The notes below the pieces were generated by a model. It had not been told where the DNA came from. It saw nothing but the letters and a program-made list of their open reading frames with translations, and did no database searches. From Hafnia paralvei ATCC 29927 (GTDB taxonomy: Bacteria > Pseudomonadota > Gammaproteobacteria > Enterobacterales > Enterobacteriaceae): a stretch of 64,000 bases of DNA. This document shows, piece after piece, positions 48,843-58,154 of the stretch (within the stretch, counting starts at the first letter, position 1; the number at the start of each line of letters is the position of its first letter). The position numbers and the translations under genes were made by a program. The DNA is taken from contig NZ_LXET01000029.1 of NCBI RefSeq assembly GCF_001655005.1, positions 62,001 through 126,000 on the forward strand. The letters are read 5' to 3'.

Positions 48843-49505
48843 ATTTGGTAAATTTTTTTTGATAAAGAGTGAATAGTTTTTGAAGTAAATAATTGTCACA
48901 AACTAGATACGGTTTAATTTAAATTTTGTCTAATATCTCAGTGGAAGCAACAAACTATGACAAGGGCGAGCTTGCTTTACAAAAGCGATGTCTTCTTCAA
49001 TCATGTTCGCCATTCAGGAATCTTCTTGTCTCAACTCAGATATTCGGGAACAGTCCCATACCTCTTTTGTAGTAATGATGGCTTGTGTGGAAAAAGATTA
49101 GCCAGATTGAAGATTCATAATATCAATATAACCATAGTTTCTGATGTTTATTACTTAAAGCCTATGTTGCGCTATCCTCTAGCGAAAATGGATTTCGCTA
49201 CTGAGCTATTCTCTGCACAACAAAGAATGAAACGACAGAGAAGATGTAAAAATTAAACCAAAGGAGATCTTTTTCAGCCGTTGTCCCATGATGCCTTTAG
49301 CGTTTCATTTAGCCTGATGGTTTCCCTAAAGGGTTTGCATTCCTAAATTGATAGATAGGAGAAGTGTTCATAACACCCTCGTCTGGTGTTTGGCATGGAT
49401 GTGAAATGGCACAGAATAGTGGCGCAATATCCTCTATCTTTAAGTTTATAAACTGGCGGGGAAATCGTGAGGAGAGGGATATTGAAATGACAGCGAATTG
49501 CAGGT
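48843..49505. other. 663-bp AT-rich stretch between galU and hns terminators
   Basis: Both flanking genes are terminated, so this DNA is outside known transcripts. The longest frame (48957-49256, 99 codons) has a basic product with no recognisable motif and only a distant GGAAG, so I do not call it. No repeat or tRNA is seen. It may be a decayed insertion or H-NS-silenced DNA. Confidence 0.45.
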
Positions 49506-49536
49506 AAAAAAAATAGCCTCATAAGAGGCTATTTTG
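49506..49536 (-). terminator. Terminator of hns
   Basis: Stem AATAGCCTC / GAGGCTATT with an ATAA loop and eight A on its left (U-tract on the minus strand), 31 bp beyond the hns stop. Confidence 0.9.
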
Positions 49537-49567
49537 ACTGATTCAATGGTAATGTTCGCGAGGAAAA

Positions 49568-49975
49568 TTACAGCAGGAAATCGTCCAGAGACTTACCTTG
49601 TTCTTCAATAGCGTGCTTGATAACTGCTGGGGTACGGCCTTGGCCGGTCCAGGTTTTAGTTTCGCCATTTTCATCAACATACTGGTACTTAGCTGGACGC
49701 GCAGCGCGCTTAGCTTTACCTGGTGCTTTACCCGCAGCCATGCTCTGCAGCAGTTCGTTAGGGTCGATACCGTCTGCAATCAGCATTTCGCGATATTGCT
49801 GCAGTTTGCGGGTACGCTCTTCGATTTCTGCTTGAGCCTGGCTATCTTCTTCACGACGTTCTTTTACGACAACTTCCAACTTCTCCAGCATTTCTTCCAG
49901 AGTTTCTAAAGAGCATTCTCTAGCCTGAGCACGAAGAGTACGGATGTTGTTCAGAATTTTTAATGCTTCGCTCAT
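49568..49975 (-). CDS. hns: Nucleoid-associated silencer H-NS
   Basis: Protein of 135 residues, 137 in E. coli. The N-terminal oligomerisation region (1-80, with L-K-I-L-N-N-I-R-T-L-R-A-Q-A-R-E) and linker K-A-P-G-K-A-K-R-A-A lead to the DNA-binding domain, where Gln112-Gly113-Arg114 is the AT-hook-like loop that reads AT-rich minor grooves. It silences horizontally acquired and AT-rich DNA and represses itself. Convergent with galU and divergent from tdk, as in E. coli. Confidence 0.97.
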   Translation of the reverse strand: MSEALKILNNIRTLRAQARECSLETLEEMLEKLEVVVKERREEDSQAQAEIEERTRKLQQYREMLIADGIDPNELLQSMAAGKAPGKAKRAARPAKYQYVDENGETKTWTGQGRTPAVIKHAIEEQGKSLDDFLL

Positions 49976-50594
49976 TGTCCTAATCTCAAATTATATTGGT
50001 GGGGGGCGTCTCGATTATAATAGAGTGCCAGTTTATTTAACGCAATAGTGAATTTTGTAAGATTAGCAAAATATTTCGTAATATAAGCAAATAATGCCTC
50101 TTTAAACACTACAACGAATATAGCTGCTTGTTATTCAGATTACAATAGACCTCATTACCAGCAAAACCGATAGAGGTGACTATTAAAATATATACCTACA
50201 AGCCTCATTGCTATGTCCCATCGGTGGATATTTTTTGTTGATTAAATCTACAGGTTTTAAGCAGAGCATACTCATGTAACAGAATTCATCGTTACATATA
50301 AGATAGTAAAGAGTGACGATTATCAGAGCTTCGGAGTGCTAAACCCCTTTATAGTTGCAATTCTATCAATTAGCAAAAACAGAGTTTGTGAGGGAATGAT
50401 TTTGTTTGATTAAGTGATGCCGCACTCATTTTTAGCCAAAATATTGTTTTAACAGATATTGATATAGATACGGGCTTTAAGAATATCTCAGTTAGACAAT
50501 CAGCATTTTACCTAATTTTCTCCCATCATCGTTGTGCTGGCTGTGATAAAATCGCGCCAGTTACGCAATTCTAAATGGGGGCTTAGGGCAGGTT
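49976..50594. other. 619-bp hns-tdk divergent intergenic region
   Basis: Very AT-rich and likely to contain hns autoregulatory DNA. A -10 element TATAAT for hns is visible on the minus strand at 50014-50019; I do not see a good matching -35. No open frame with a ribosome-binding site. tdk starts at the right edge. Confidence 0.5.
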
Positions 50595-51170
50595 GTGGCA
50601 CAACTATATTTTTATTATTCAGCGATGAATGCAGGTAAATCAACGGCGTTACTCCAGTCTTCCTACAACTATCAGGAACGAGGAATGCGGACTTTGGTAT
50701 TTACTGCGGAAATTGATAATCGCTTTGGGGTAGGGAAGGTCAGTTCACGTATTGGTCTGAGTTCACAGGCTCAGCTATATAATAGCCAAACGGCTCTATT
50801 TGACATGATTCGCCAAGAGAATGAATCTCTACCGGTCAACTGTGTATTGGTTGATGAGTGCCAGTTCTTAACCAAAGATCAGGTAAATCAACTTTCCGAC
50901 GTTGTGGATTCTCTTGATATTCCCGTGTTGTGTTATGGGCTGAGGACAGATTTCCGCGGTGAGCTATTTGGTGGTAGCCAATATCTATTAGCCTGGGCAG
51001 ACAAACTTGTCGAACTTAAGACCATTTGTCACTGCGGTCGCAAGGCGAATATGGTTCTGCGCTTGGATGAGCATGGTAACGCGCTGAAAGACGGTGAGCA
51101 GGTCGTTATCGGTGGCAATGAAAGCTATGTATCGGTATGTCGTAAACACTACAAAGATGCGCTAGCGTGA
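50595..51170 (+). CDS. tdk: Thymidine kinase
   Basis: Type II thymidine kinase, tetrameric in E. coli, phosphorylating thymidine and deoxyuridine. The protein is 191 residues, 14 fewer than E. coli at the C-terminus. The P-loop is M-N-A-G-K-S-T, the catalytic glutamate is in V-D-E-C-Q-F-L, and the structural zinc cysteines include C-H-C-G and a late cysteine in V-C-R-K-H-Y. The start codon is GTG at 50595, after GGGCAGG; M-A-Q-L-Y-F-Y matches the E. coli N-terminus. Confidence 0.96.
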   Translation: MAQLYFYYSAMNAGKSTALLQSSYNYQERGMRTLVFTAEIDNRFGVGKVSSRIGLSSQAQLYNSQTALFDMIRQENESLPVNCVLVDECQFLTKDQVNQLSDVVDSLDIPVLCYGLRTDFRGELFGGSQYLLAWADKLVELKTICHCGRKANMVLRLDEHGNALKDGEQVVIGGNESYVSVCRKHYKDALA

Positions 51171-51500
51171 TATTTGACGACGCTACACAAGCCAGATAAG
51201 ACCATAGATAAAGCGCACCTCAGTTTCTGGGCGTGCGCTTGCTCCGTTAGATACCTTTCTATTCATGTGGCTATCGCCGCTTCTATTTATCTAGCGTTGA
51301 GCCTCGTTAGCGAACATTTTACGGGTCATGGCGTTTCCATAAGGCTTTCAAACAGCGAATTTCAATTTTCTTACTTAATACATAAATTTTATTTATATTT
51401 TATTCTAATTCATGCGGCGATAGAGTTTTAAAATAGAAGATATGAGTTTTAAGAATTATAAAAATAGATTAAACAGCAATTAACTGAGTACAGGACAAAA
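51171..51500. other. 330-bp stretch between tdk and adhE terminator
   Basis: A TTG-initiated frame (51174-51431, 85 codons) with hydrophobic content starts only 3 nt after tdk, but it lacks a ribosome-binding site, resembles nothing I know and has an AT-rich random look. I see no supported gene here. Confidence 0.4.
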
Positions 51501-51526
51501 AAAACCCGCCATCGGCGGGTTTTTCT
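51501..51526. terminator. Bidirectional terminator at the adhE 3' end
   Basis: Stem AAAAACCCGCC / GGCGGGTTTTT with a 3-nt ATC loop; A-run on the left and T-run on the right allow termination of adhE (minus strand) and of transcripts from tdk. Confidence 0.92.
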
Positions 51527-51541
51527 ATAAGAAGAGTCTAA

Positions 51542-54211
51542 TTATTTTTTAGATTTCTTTTCCGGTTTTGCGGCTGGAGCTTTAACGGTTTCAACTTCAA
51601 GCGACTCACTGAATTCACGGCCGTAGTAAGTATCCATCAGAATCTGCTTCAGTTCGGAGATCAGTGGGTAACGCGGGTTAGCCCCCGTACACTGGTCATC
51701 GAACGCATCTTCAGACAGTTTGTCTACTTTAGCCAAGAAGTCTGCTTCCTGAACGCCAGCTTCACGAATAGACGCAGGGATACCCAGCTCTGCTTTGATG
51801 CTATCCAACCAGACCAACAGTTTTTCGATCTTAGCTGCAGTACGGTCGCCCGGTGCACTCAGACCCAAGTGGTCTGCGATTTCAGCATAACGACGACGAG
51901 CCTGAGGACGATCGTATTGGCTGAATGCAGTCTGTTTGGTTGGGTTGTCATTCGCGTTATAGCGGATCACGTTAGAGATCAGCAGGGCGTTAGCTAAACC
52001 GTGAGGGATGTGGAACTCAGAACCCAGTTTATGAGCCATTGAGTGACACACACCCAAGAAGGCGTTGGCAAATGCAATACCCGCAATAGTTGCTGCGTTA
52101 TGGACACGCTCACGAGCTACTGGGTTTTTAGCGCCTTCTGCATAGCTTGCTGGCAGGTTTTCTTTCAGCAGTTTCAATGCTTGTAGTGCTTGACCATCGG
52201 AGTATTCGTTAGCCAGTACAGAAACATAAGCTTCCAGAGCATGAGTCACCGCATCAAGACCACCGAAGGCACACAGTGATTTCGGCATGTTCATGACCAG
52301 GTTAGCATCAACGATGGCCATATCTGGCGTCAGTGCATAGTCAGCTAATGGATATTTCTGGCCTGTCGCATCATCAGTTACAACGGCAAACGGAGTGACT
52401 TCTGAACCGGTACCTGAAGTGGTTGTGACCGCGATCATTTTCGCTTTCACGCCCATTTTAGGGAATTTGTAGATACGCTTACGAATGTCCATAAAGCGCA
52501 GTGCCAGTTCTTCGAAGTGAGTTTCTGGATGCTCGTACATCACCCACATGATTTTTGCAGCGTCCATCGGTGAACCACCGCCCAGCGCAATAATCACGTC
52601 AGGTTTGAAGGAGTTCATCAGCTCTGCACCTTTACGAACAATGCTCAGAGTTGGATCAGCTTCAACCTCGAAGAACACTTCAGTTTCGATACCGTGGCCT
52701 TTCAAGACCTTCGTGATCTGATCGGCATAGCCATTGTTGAACAGGAAGCGGTCAGTCACGATGAAGGCACGTTTTGCACCGTCAGATGCTACTTCATCCA
52801 GCGCGATTGGCAGGGAGCCACGGCGGAAGTAGATAGATTTCGGAAGTTTATGCCACAACATGTTTTCTGCTCGCTTCGCTACGGTTTTTTTGTTCATCAG
52901 GTGTTTAGGCCCGACGTTTTCAGAGATGGAGTTACCACCCCAAGAACCACAACCCAGAGTCAACGATGGAGCAAGTTTGAAGTTATACAGGTCACCGATA
53001 CCACCCTGAGAAGCCGGGGTGTTAATCAGGATACGTGCGGTCTTCATTTTTTCGCCGAAGTAATTCACACGTTCAGGTTGGTTATCCTGATCGGTATACA
53101 GGCAAGAGGTGTGGCCAATGCCGCCCATCTCAACCAGTTTTTCAGCTTTTGCGACGGCTTCTTCGAAGTTTTTGGCACGATACATGGCCAGCGTTGGCGA
53201 CAGTTTTTCATGAGCGAATGGCTCTGATTCGTCAACCACTTTGACTTCACCAATCAGGATCTTGGTGGTTGCAGGAACAGTGATACCCGCCATCTTCGCG
53301 ATTTCAGTCGCAGGCTGACCAACGATAGCCGCATTCAGTCCGCCATTTTTCAGGATGATATCCTGAACGGCTTTCAGTTCTTTACCTTGCAGCATATAGC
53401 CGCCGTGAGTTGCAAAACGCTCACGTACTGCATCATAAACAGAGTCCACTACGATAACAGACTGTTCAGAAGCACAGATTACGCCGTTATCGAAGGTTTT
53501 AGACATCAGGATAGAGGCTACAACACGTTTGATATCGGCGGTTTCGTCGACAACAACCGGAGTGTTACCTGCACCTACGCCGATAGCCGGTTTACCAGAG
53601 CTGTATGCCGCTTTCACCATACCTGGGCCACCAGTGGCCAGAATCAGGTTGATATCTGGGTGGTGCATCAGTTGGTTAGACAGCTCAACGCTAGGCTGAT
53701 CGATCCAGCCGATGATGTCTTTAGGTGCGCCCGCCGCGATAGCCGCTTGCAACACGATATCTGCAGCTTTATTCGTTGCATTTTTTGCACGAGGATGCGG
53801 AGAGAAGATGATACCGTTACGCGTTTTCAGGCTGATAAGAGCCTTAAAGATTGCCGTAGAGGTAGGGTTTGTGGTTGGAACAATACCACAGATGATGCCG
53901 ATAGGTTCAGCGATGGTGATGGTACCAAAGGTATCGTCCTGAGACAGAATACCGCAGGTCTTTTCATCTTTATACGCGTTGTAGATATATTCAGAAGCGA
54001 AGTGGTTTTTAATCACTTTATCTTCCACGATACCCATGCCAGATTCCTCAACGGCTAATTTAGCCAATGGGATACGGGCATCAGCAGCTGCCAGAGCGGC
54101 GGCACGGAAGATTTTATCGACTTGCTCTTGAGTGTAATTGGCAAACTCACGCTGGGCTTTTTTTACACGCGCTACTAACGCATCCAGTTCAGCGATATTG
54201 GTTACAGCCAT
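51542..54211 (-). CDS. adhE: Bifunctional acetaldehyde-CoA/alcohol dehydrogenase
   Basis: Converts acetyl-CoA to acetaldehyde and ethanol in mixed-acid fermentation and polymerises into spirosomes. The protein is 889 residues, 891 in E. coli. The N-terminal aldehyde dehydrogenase half has Cys246 in D-N-G-V-I-C-A-S-E as the thioester nucleophile. The C-terminal iron-dependent alcohol dehydrogenase half has G-G-G-S-P-M-D, metal ligands in G-G-L-D-A-V-T-H-A-L-E and the histidines of C-H-S-M-A-H-K and H-I-P-H-G. Codon use is strongly biased to preferred codons, as for a highly expressed gene. A perfect CRP box lies 264 nt upstream. Confidence 0.98.
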   Translation of the reverse strand: MAVTNIAELDALVARVKKAQREFANYTQEQVDKIFRAAALAAADARIPLAKLAVEESGMGIVEDKVIKNHFASEYIYNAYKDEKTCGILSQDDTFGTITIAEPIGIICGIVPTTNPTSTAIFKALISLKTRNGIIFSPHPRAKNATNKAADIVLQAAIAAGAPKDIIGWIDQPSVELSNQLMHHPDINLILATGGPGMVKAAYSSGKPAIGVGAGNTPVVVDETADIKRVVASILMSKTFDNGVICASEQSVIVVDSVYDAVRERFATHGGYMLQGKELKAVQDIILKNGGLNAAIVGQPATEIAKMAGITVPATTKILIGEVKVVDESEPFAHEKLSPTLAMYRAKNFEEAVAKAEKLVEMGGIGHTSCLYTDQDNQPERVNYFGEKMKTARILINTPASQGGIGDLYNFKLAPSLTLGCGSWGGNSISENVGPKHLMNKKTVAKRAENMLWHKLPKSIYFRRGSLPIALDEVASDGAKRAFIVTDRFLFNNGYADQITKVLKGHGIETEVFFEVEADPTLSIVRKGAELMNSFKPDVIIALGGGSPMDAAKIMWVMYEHPETHFEELALRFMDIRKRIYKFPKMGVKAKMIAVTTTSGTGSEVTPFAVVTDDATGQKYPLADYALTPDMAIVDANLVMNMPKSLCAFGGLDAVTHALEAYVSVLANEYSDGQALQALKLLKENLPASYAEGAKNPVARERVHNAATIAGIAFANAFLGVCHSMAHKLGSEFHIPHGLANALLISNVIRYNANDNPTKQTAFSQYDRPQARRRYAEIADHLGLSAPGDRTAAKIEKLLVWLDSIKAELGIPASIREAGVQEADFLAKVDKLSEDAFDDQCTGANPRYPLISELKQILMDTYYGREFSESLEVETVKAPAAKPEKKSKK

Positions 54212-54791
54212 AATGCTCTCCTGATAATGTTAAACTTTTTTAGTCAATGAGCCGCACAAGCAACAAGTATAGACAGATAAATGCGCTCTCTTTCAGAAAC
54301 TATATGCACTAAAAAGTTCCTGTTGGCTGATTTGCTAAAACAGCTTAGCTAGCAGTGGAGAAGTAAAGCCTGTGTTAAACTTGAACAGTTTGGCTTTCTG
54401 CTAATCAGTGGGCTGAATGATGATAGCAGCCCTTTACTGTGATACTGAGCTTAACCATTCTTGGGTAGTTGTTTTGTGATGTAAGTCACAAAAATACCAA
54501 GCTGACACCTTTCAGCAATGTGAGATTGAGACGATTTCTCATTAGTAACCAAGTACACTGAATTTTGCAGCGAAGTATCGATAAAATAAAACATTTTTGC
54601 AACATTTGGGCGTTTTTCTGCCATCTACAAAGCCGCTGCAAGAAATTAGTCTTAGAGCATAGATCAAGGCCTGTATTTCCATTACATTAGCGCCGCAAGA
54701 ACGTATCCTTTTTCTTGTTATTTACTGGCATTGTTCCACGTAATGATGTCTTGAATGACAGAAGCGTTATTTAACATGGTTTTTGGAGAGT
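54212..54791. other. 580-bp adhE-ychE divergent regulatory region
   Basis: Holds the CRP box described separately. No open frame of interest. E. coli adhE has a long upstream region controlled by Fis, Cra, NarL and RNase G/III processing of its leader, and the length here fits a similarly complex leader. Confidence 0.5.
54475..54490. promoter_or_regulatory. CRP site between adhE and ychE
   Basis: TGTGATGTAAGTCACA is a perfect match to TGTGA-N6-TCACA, 264 nt upstream of adhE and 302 nt upstream of ychE. Which promoter it serves cannot be told from position alone. Confidence 0.75.
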
Positions 54792-55439
54792 ATGGTGAGC
54801 CAGTCTTTGCTGGATTTATCTGGTTATATTAAGTTTTTTGTCGGGCTCTTTGCGCTGGTGAACCCGGTGGGTATTTTGCCCGTGTTTATCAGCATGACGA
54901 GCTATCAGGCTGTTGCTGCACGTAATAAAACCAATCTGACAGCCAACATGTCAGTTGCCATCATTCTTATCTCCTCTCTATTACTGGGCGACTCGATACT
55001 GATGTTCTTTGGTATCTCGATCGATTCTTTCCGAATTGCGGGTGGGATCTTGGTCGTAACCATTGCAATGTCCATGATTAGCGGCAAGCTGGGTGAGGAT
55101 AAGCAGAACAAGCAAGAAAAATCAGAAACTGCGATCCGAGAAAACGTTGGCGTGGTACCGCTGGCGCTGCCGCTAATGGCGGGGCCGGGGGCGATCAGCT
55201 CAACGATTGTTTGGAGCTCTCGTTATCACGGATGGCAGAACTTGCTTGGCTTTTCTGCCGCAATCATCGTTTTTGCCTTTTGCTGTTGGTTGTTATTTCG
55301 AGCAGCACCCTTACTCGTCCGCCTTTTAGGCCAAACGGGAATTAACGTTATCACGCGAATTATGGGTCTGCTATTAATGGCGTTAGGGATTGAGTTTATC
55401 GTCACCGGCCTGCGTTCTATTTTCCCCGGATTGCTATAA
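54792..55439 (+). CDS. ychE: MarC-family inner-membrane protein YchE
   Basis: Six-helix membrane protein of 215 residues, E. coli YchE 215. The first helix block K-F-F-V-G-L-F-A-L-V-N-P-V-G-I-L-P-V-F and the mid-protein L-P-L-M-A-G-P-G-A-I-S-S-T are hallmarks of the MarC/SnatA family; some members transport neutral amino acids, but the role of YchE is unknown. The ATG at 54792 is chosen after GGAG; the frame begins three codons earlier with TTG. The adhE-ychE-oppA order is as in E. coli. Confidence 0.92.
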   Translation: MVSQSLLDLSGYIKFFVGLFALVNPVGILPVFISMTSYQAVAARNKTNLTANMSVAIILISSLLLGDSILMFFGISIDSFRIAGGILVVTIAMSMISGKLGEDKQNKQEKSETAIRENVGVVPLALPLMAGPGAISSTIVWSSRYHGWQNLLGFSAAIIVFAFCCWLLFRAAPLLVRLLGQTGINVITRIMGLLLMALGIEFIVTGLRSIFPGLL

Positions 55440-55462
55440 GCGCATCACCATTGACGTTTTAT

Positions 55463-55497
55463 AAAACCGCTGCTGGCTACGCCAATGGCGGTTTTTT
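55463..55497 (+). terminator. Terminator of ychE
   Basis: Composite stem with outer pairs AAACCGC / GCGGTTT and inner TGGC / GCCA, followed by seven T, 24 bp past the ychE stop. Confidence 0.85.
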
Positions 55498-56265
55498 TAT
55501 CTAAGAAAGCTCATAGATAAAAATATTACCAATCACTTTTTCAAATCATAAATCTGCTGAATTTCAATAGTTTCGCCTCATTCTTACGATCACTCAATGA
55601 GTCAATATGCACATTTTTTGTGCAAAAAATCACATCATAACATTCTGTCATATCTACCAAAGAGTGCGTGTATAAAACGCTCATAGGATCATGTGTGGTT
55701 GAATATTCTTACATTTATTCATTAAACGATGTATTACTTCATAAGTAACACCAAGCCTGAATGATTCGGTTTATCTCTGCGCATGATAAAAAGATATTAT
55801 GTTATATCAGCGAGTTAACATTGATCTTTTGATCCCTCCGGTGCAGTCTGTTGAGAGGCCAAAAATAAAATTTAGAGAATTGCGTAACATTTTAATAAAA
55901 ATAATTCGCAGTGATTTTAACCATCTGTTAGCTTTTGGGCTTAATCACTGTGCTTTAGGCCGATGATAAAACATTCTGCTGCCATCTTTATTGCGATGAG
56001 AATGGCGTGAGTTGCAGATTAATTCATGATCATCCAGAGAACGTGCTGACCTTGCGTTCTCGGTATAAAAGAAAGAGGTCTTTTTACTACCACATTCCGT
56101 ATCAACAAATTCGTTCCTTGCTGATATGGAGATAAATCTCAACCCAGGTTTTTTGAACGGCAATAACGCGGTGACTGAATCTGCGATGTCGTTCTCAACA
56201 CCAAGGGGAATAACAACAGTTGGCGTGCTCTGATGAGCATTCTATAAATGGGGAGTGGGTATACA
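55498..56265. other. 768-bp upstream region of oppA
   Basis: AT-rich, no supported gene. TGTGC-AAAAAA-TCACA at 55619-55634 matches the CRP consensus in 9 of 10 positions but lies 630 nt from oppA. Near the oppA start, AATAACAACAG (56208-56218) is the kind of CA-rich sequence that the sRNA GcvB pairs with in oppA leaders of E. coli and Salmonella; this is suggestive only. Confidence 0.4.
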
Positions 56266-57903
56266 ATGAGCAAACACATCAAAAAGAAGTTATTAACCGT
56301 AAGCGTTATGGCTGCACTCGGTATGTTCACTGCGGCACAGGTTCAAGCTGCCGACGTACCGGCTGGCGTGAAACTCGCGGCCAAGCAAGAGTTAGTCAAA
56401 AACAATGGCTCGGAAGTTCAATCTCTCGATCCGCATAAAATTGAAGGTGTACCAGAGAACAACGTTACTAATGACTTAATGGAAGGCCTGACTCAGCACG
56501 ATACTCAGGGTAAAACGATTCCAGGCACAGCGGCAAGTTGGGACAACAAAGATTTCAAAGTTTGGACCTTCCACATTCGCCCAGATGCTAAATGGTCTAA
56601 TGGTAAGCCAGTGACTGCTGAGGACTTTGTGTATAGCTGGCAGCGTATTGTCGATCCTAAAACGGCGTCACCTTACGCGAGCTATTTGCAATATGCACAC
56701 GTTGAGAACGTAGACGATATCATCGCGGGAAAAAAAGACAAATCGACGCTGGGCGTTAAGGCTCTGGACGATAAGACTTTCCAAGTGACGTTAACTGAAC
56801 CGGTGCCGTATTTGGCTGAGATGACTTCCCACTATGCGATGAAGCCGGTGAATAAAGAGGCCGTTGAGAAATTTGGCGACAAATGGACGCTGCCTGAAAA
56901 TTACGTTAGCAACGGCGCTTATAAATTAAAAGATTGGGTGGTCAACGAACGTATTGTTTTGGAACGTAACCCCGAATATTGGGATAACGAGAAAACGGTG
57001 ATTAATAAAGTTACCTTCCTGCCGATTGCGTCTGAAGTGACCGACGTTAACCGCTACCGTACCGGCGAAATCGACCTCACCTATAACAACATGCCGATTG
57101 AGCTGTTTCAGAAGTTGAAAAAAGAGATCCCGAACGAAGTTAAAGCCGATCCGTATTTGTGTACCTATTACTACGAGATTAATAACCAGAAACCACCGTT
57201 TAATGATGAGCGCGTGCGTGAAGCGCTAAAATTAGGTTTGGATCGCGACATTATCGTTAATAAAGTCAAAAATCAGGGCGACCTGCCCGCCTATGGCTTT
57301 ACACCGCCGTATACCGACGGGGCTAAGTTGACGCCGCCTGAATGGTTCGGCTGGTCACAGGAAAAACGTAATGAAGAAGCTAAAAAACTATTGGCTGAAG
57401 CTGGTTATGGCCCAGATAAACCATTAACGTTTAATCTGCTATACAACACTTCCGATCTGCATAAAAAGTTGGCTATTGCCGCAGCATCGATTTGGAAAAA
57501 GAATTTGGGTGTTAACGTTAAGTTAGAAAACCAAGAGTGGAAGACCTTCCTCGATACCCGTCATCAGGGCACCTACGATGTTTCTCGTGCTGCTTGGTGT
57601 GCTGACTACAACGAGCCTAGCTCCTTCTTAAACATGATGCTGTCTGACAGTAGCAGTAACACGCCGCACTATAAGAGCGCAGCTTTCGACAAAATTATGG
57701 CTGGGGCACTGCAAACCAACAGCAAAGAAGCTCGCGCGGGCGTCTATCAGCAAGCCGAACAGCAGCTAGATAAAGACTCCGTTATCGTCCCTGTGTTCTA
57801 TTACGTGAATGCGCGTCTGGTGAAACCTTACGTGGGTGGTTATACCGGCAAAGACCCGCAAGATAACGTTTACGACAAAAACCTGTACATTATTGAGCAC
57901 TAA
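56266..57903 (+). CDS. oppA: Periplasmic oligopeptide-binding protein OppA
   Basis: Substrate-binding protein of the oligopeptide ABC importer, 545 residues, 543 in E. coli. The signal peptide M-S-K-H-I-K-K-K-L ends at Q-V-Q-A, residue 26 or 28. The SBP family 5 fold is recognisable by L-D-P-H-K-I-E-G-V-P-E-N-N, R-P-D-A-K-W-S-N-G-K-P-V-T-A-E-D-F and R-E-A-L-K-L-G-L-D-R. The ATG at 56266 begins the signal peptide; the earlier in-frame start at 56248 is not needed. A stem-loop and an ERIC element separate it from oppB, consistent with the excess of binding protein over permease. Confidence 0.97.
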   Translation: MSKHIKKKLLTVSVMAALGMFTAAQVQAADVPAGVKLAAKQELVKNNGSEVQSLDPHKIEGVPENNVTNDLMEGLTQHDTQGKTIPGTAASWDNKDFKVWTFHIRPDAKWSNGKPVTAEDFVYSWQRIVDPKTASPYASYLQYAHVENVDDIIAGKKDKSTLGVKALDDKTFQVTLTEPVPYLAEMTSHYAMKPVNKEAVEKFGDKWTLPENYVSNGAYKLKDWVVNERIVLERNPEYWDNEKTVINKVTFLPIASEVTDVNRYRTGEIDLTYNNMPIELFQKLKKEIPNEVKADPYLCTYYYEINNQKPPFNDERVREALKLGLDRDIIVNKVKNQGDLPAYGFTPPYTDGAKLTPPEWFGWSQEKRNEEAKKLLAEAGYGPDKPLTFNLLYNTSDLHKKLAIAAASIWKKNLGVNVKLENQEWKTFLDTRHQGTYDVSRAAWCADYNEPSSFLNMMLSDSSSNTPHYKSAAFDKIMAGALQTNSKEARAGVYQQAEQQLDKDSVIVPVFYYVNARLVKPYVGGYTGKDPQDNVYDKNLYIIEH

Positions 57904-57915
57904 AATACTCGCTGC

Positions 57916-57949
57916 ATCAACGTCGTAGTAATACTCCTACGGCGTTGAT
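57916..57949 (+). other. Stem-loop after oppA
   Basis: Stem ATCAACGTCGTAG / CTACGGCGTTGAT (13 bp, one G-U) with an 8-nt loop, 12 bp after the oppA stop and lacking a U-tract. It probably protects the oppA 3' end and lowers expression of oppBCDF. Confidence 0.75.
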
Positions 57950-57955
57950 AATAGG

Positions 57956-58075
57956 TATTACCCAAAATAATTCGCGTTGTGGGTAGGCGGCAAGAGAGCT
58001 TATTTCCATACTAAGGTAAGTGGCTGGGATAAGTGCGAGCAGCTGACACCAACAACGTGAAGTATGACGGGAATA
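57956..58075 (+). repeat. ERIC element between oppA and oppB
   Basis: About 120 bp with ends TATTACCCAAAATAATTCG and GAAGTATGACGGGAATA, the block GTAGGCGGCAAG and the core AAGGTAAGTGGCTGGGAT, all typical of ERIC. It lies inside the operon, 79 nt before the oppB start. Confidence 0.88.
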
Positions 58076-58154
58076 GATGCCGTCGTGGCGGGGGAAACTT
58101 CGCCACTGTTCAAAAATATAATCAGCCTCAAGGCTGAAGCGCAGGGCTAGGGCA

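Noticed and set aside
48957..49256. Possible 99-residue gene between galU and hns
   Set aside because: Basic composition, no recognisable motif, only a distant GGAAG before the ATG, and located between two terminators in AT-rich DNA.
51174..51431. 85-codon frame directly after tdk
   Set aside because: TTG start, no ribosome-binding site, no family resemblance; hydrophobicity is what AT-rich DNA gives by chance.
55820..55836. TTGAT...TTGATC sequence upstream of oppA as an FNR site
   Set aside because: The second half is in the wrong orientation and spacing for TTGAT-N4-ATCAA.
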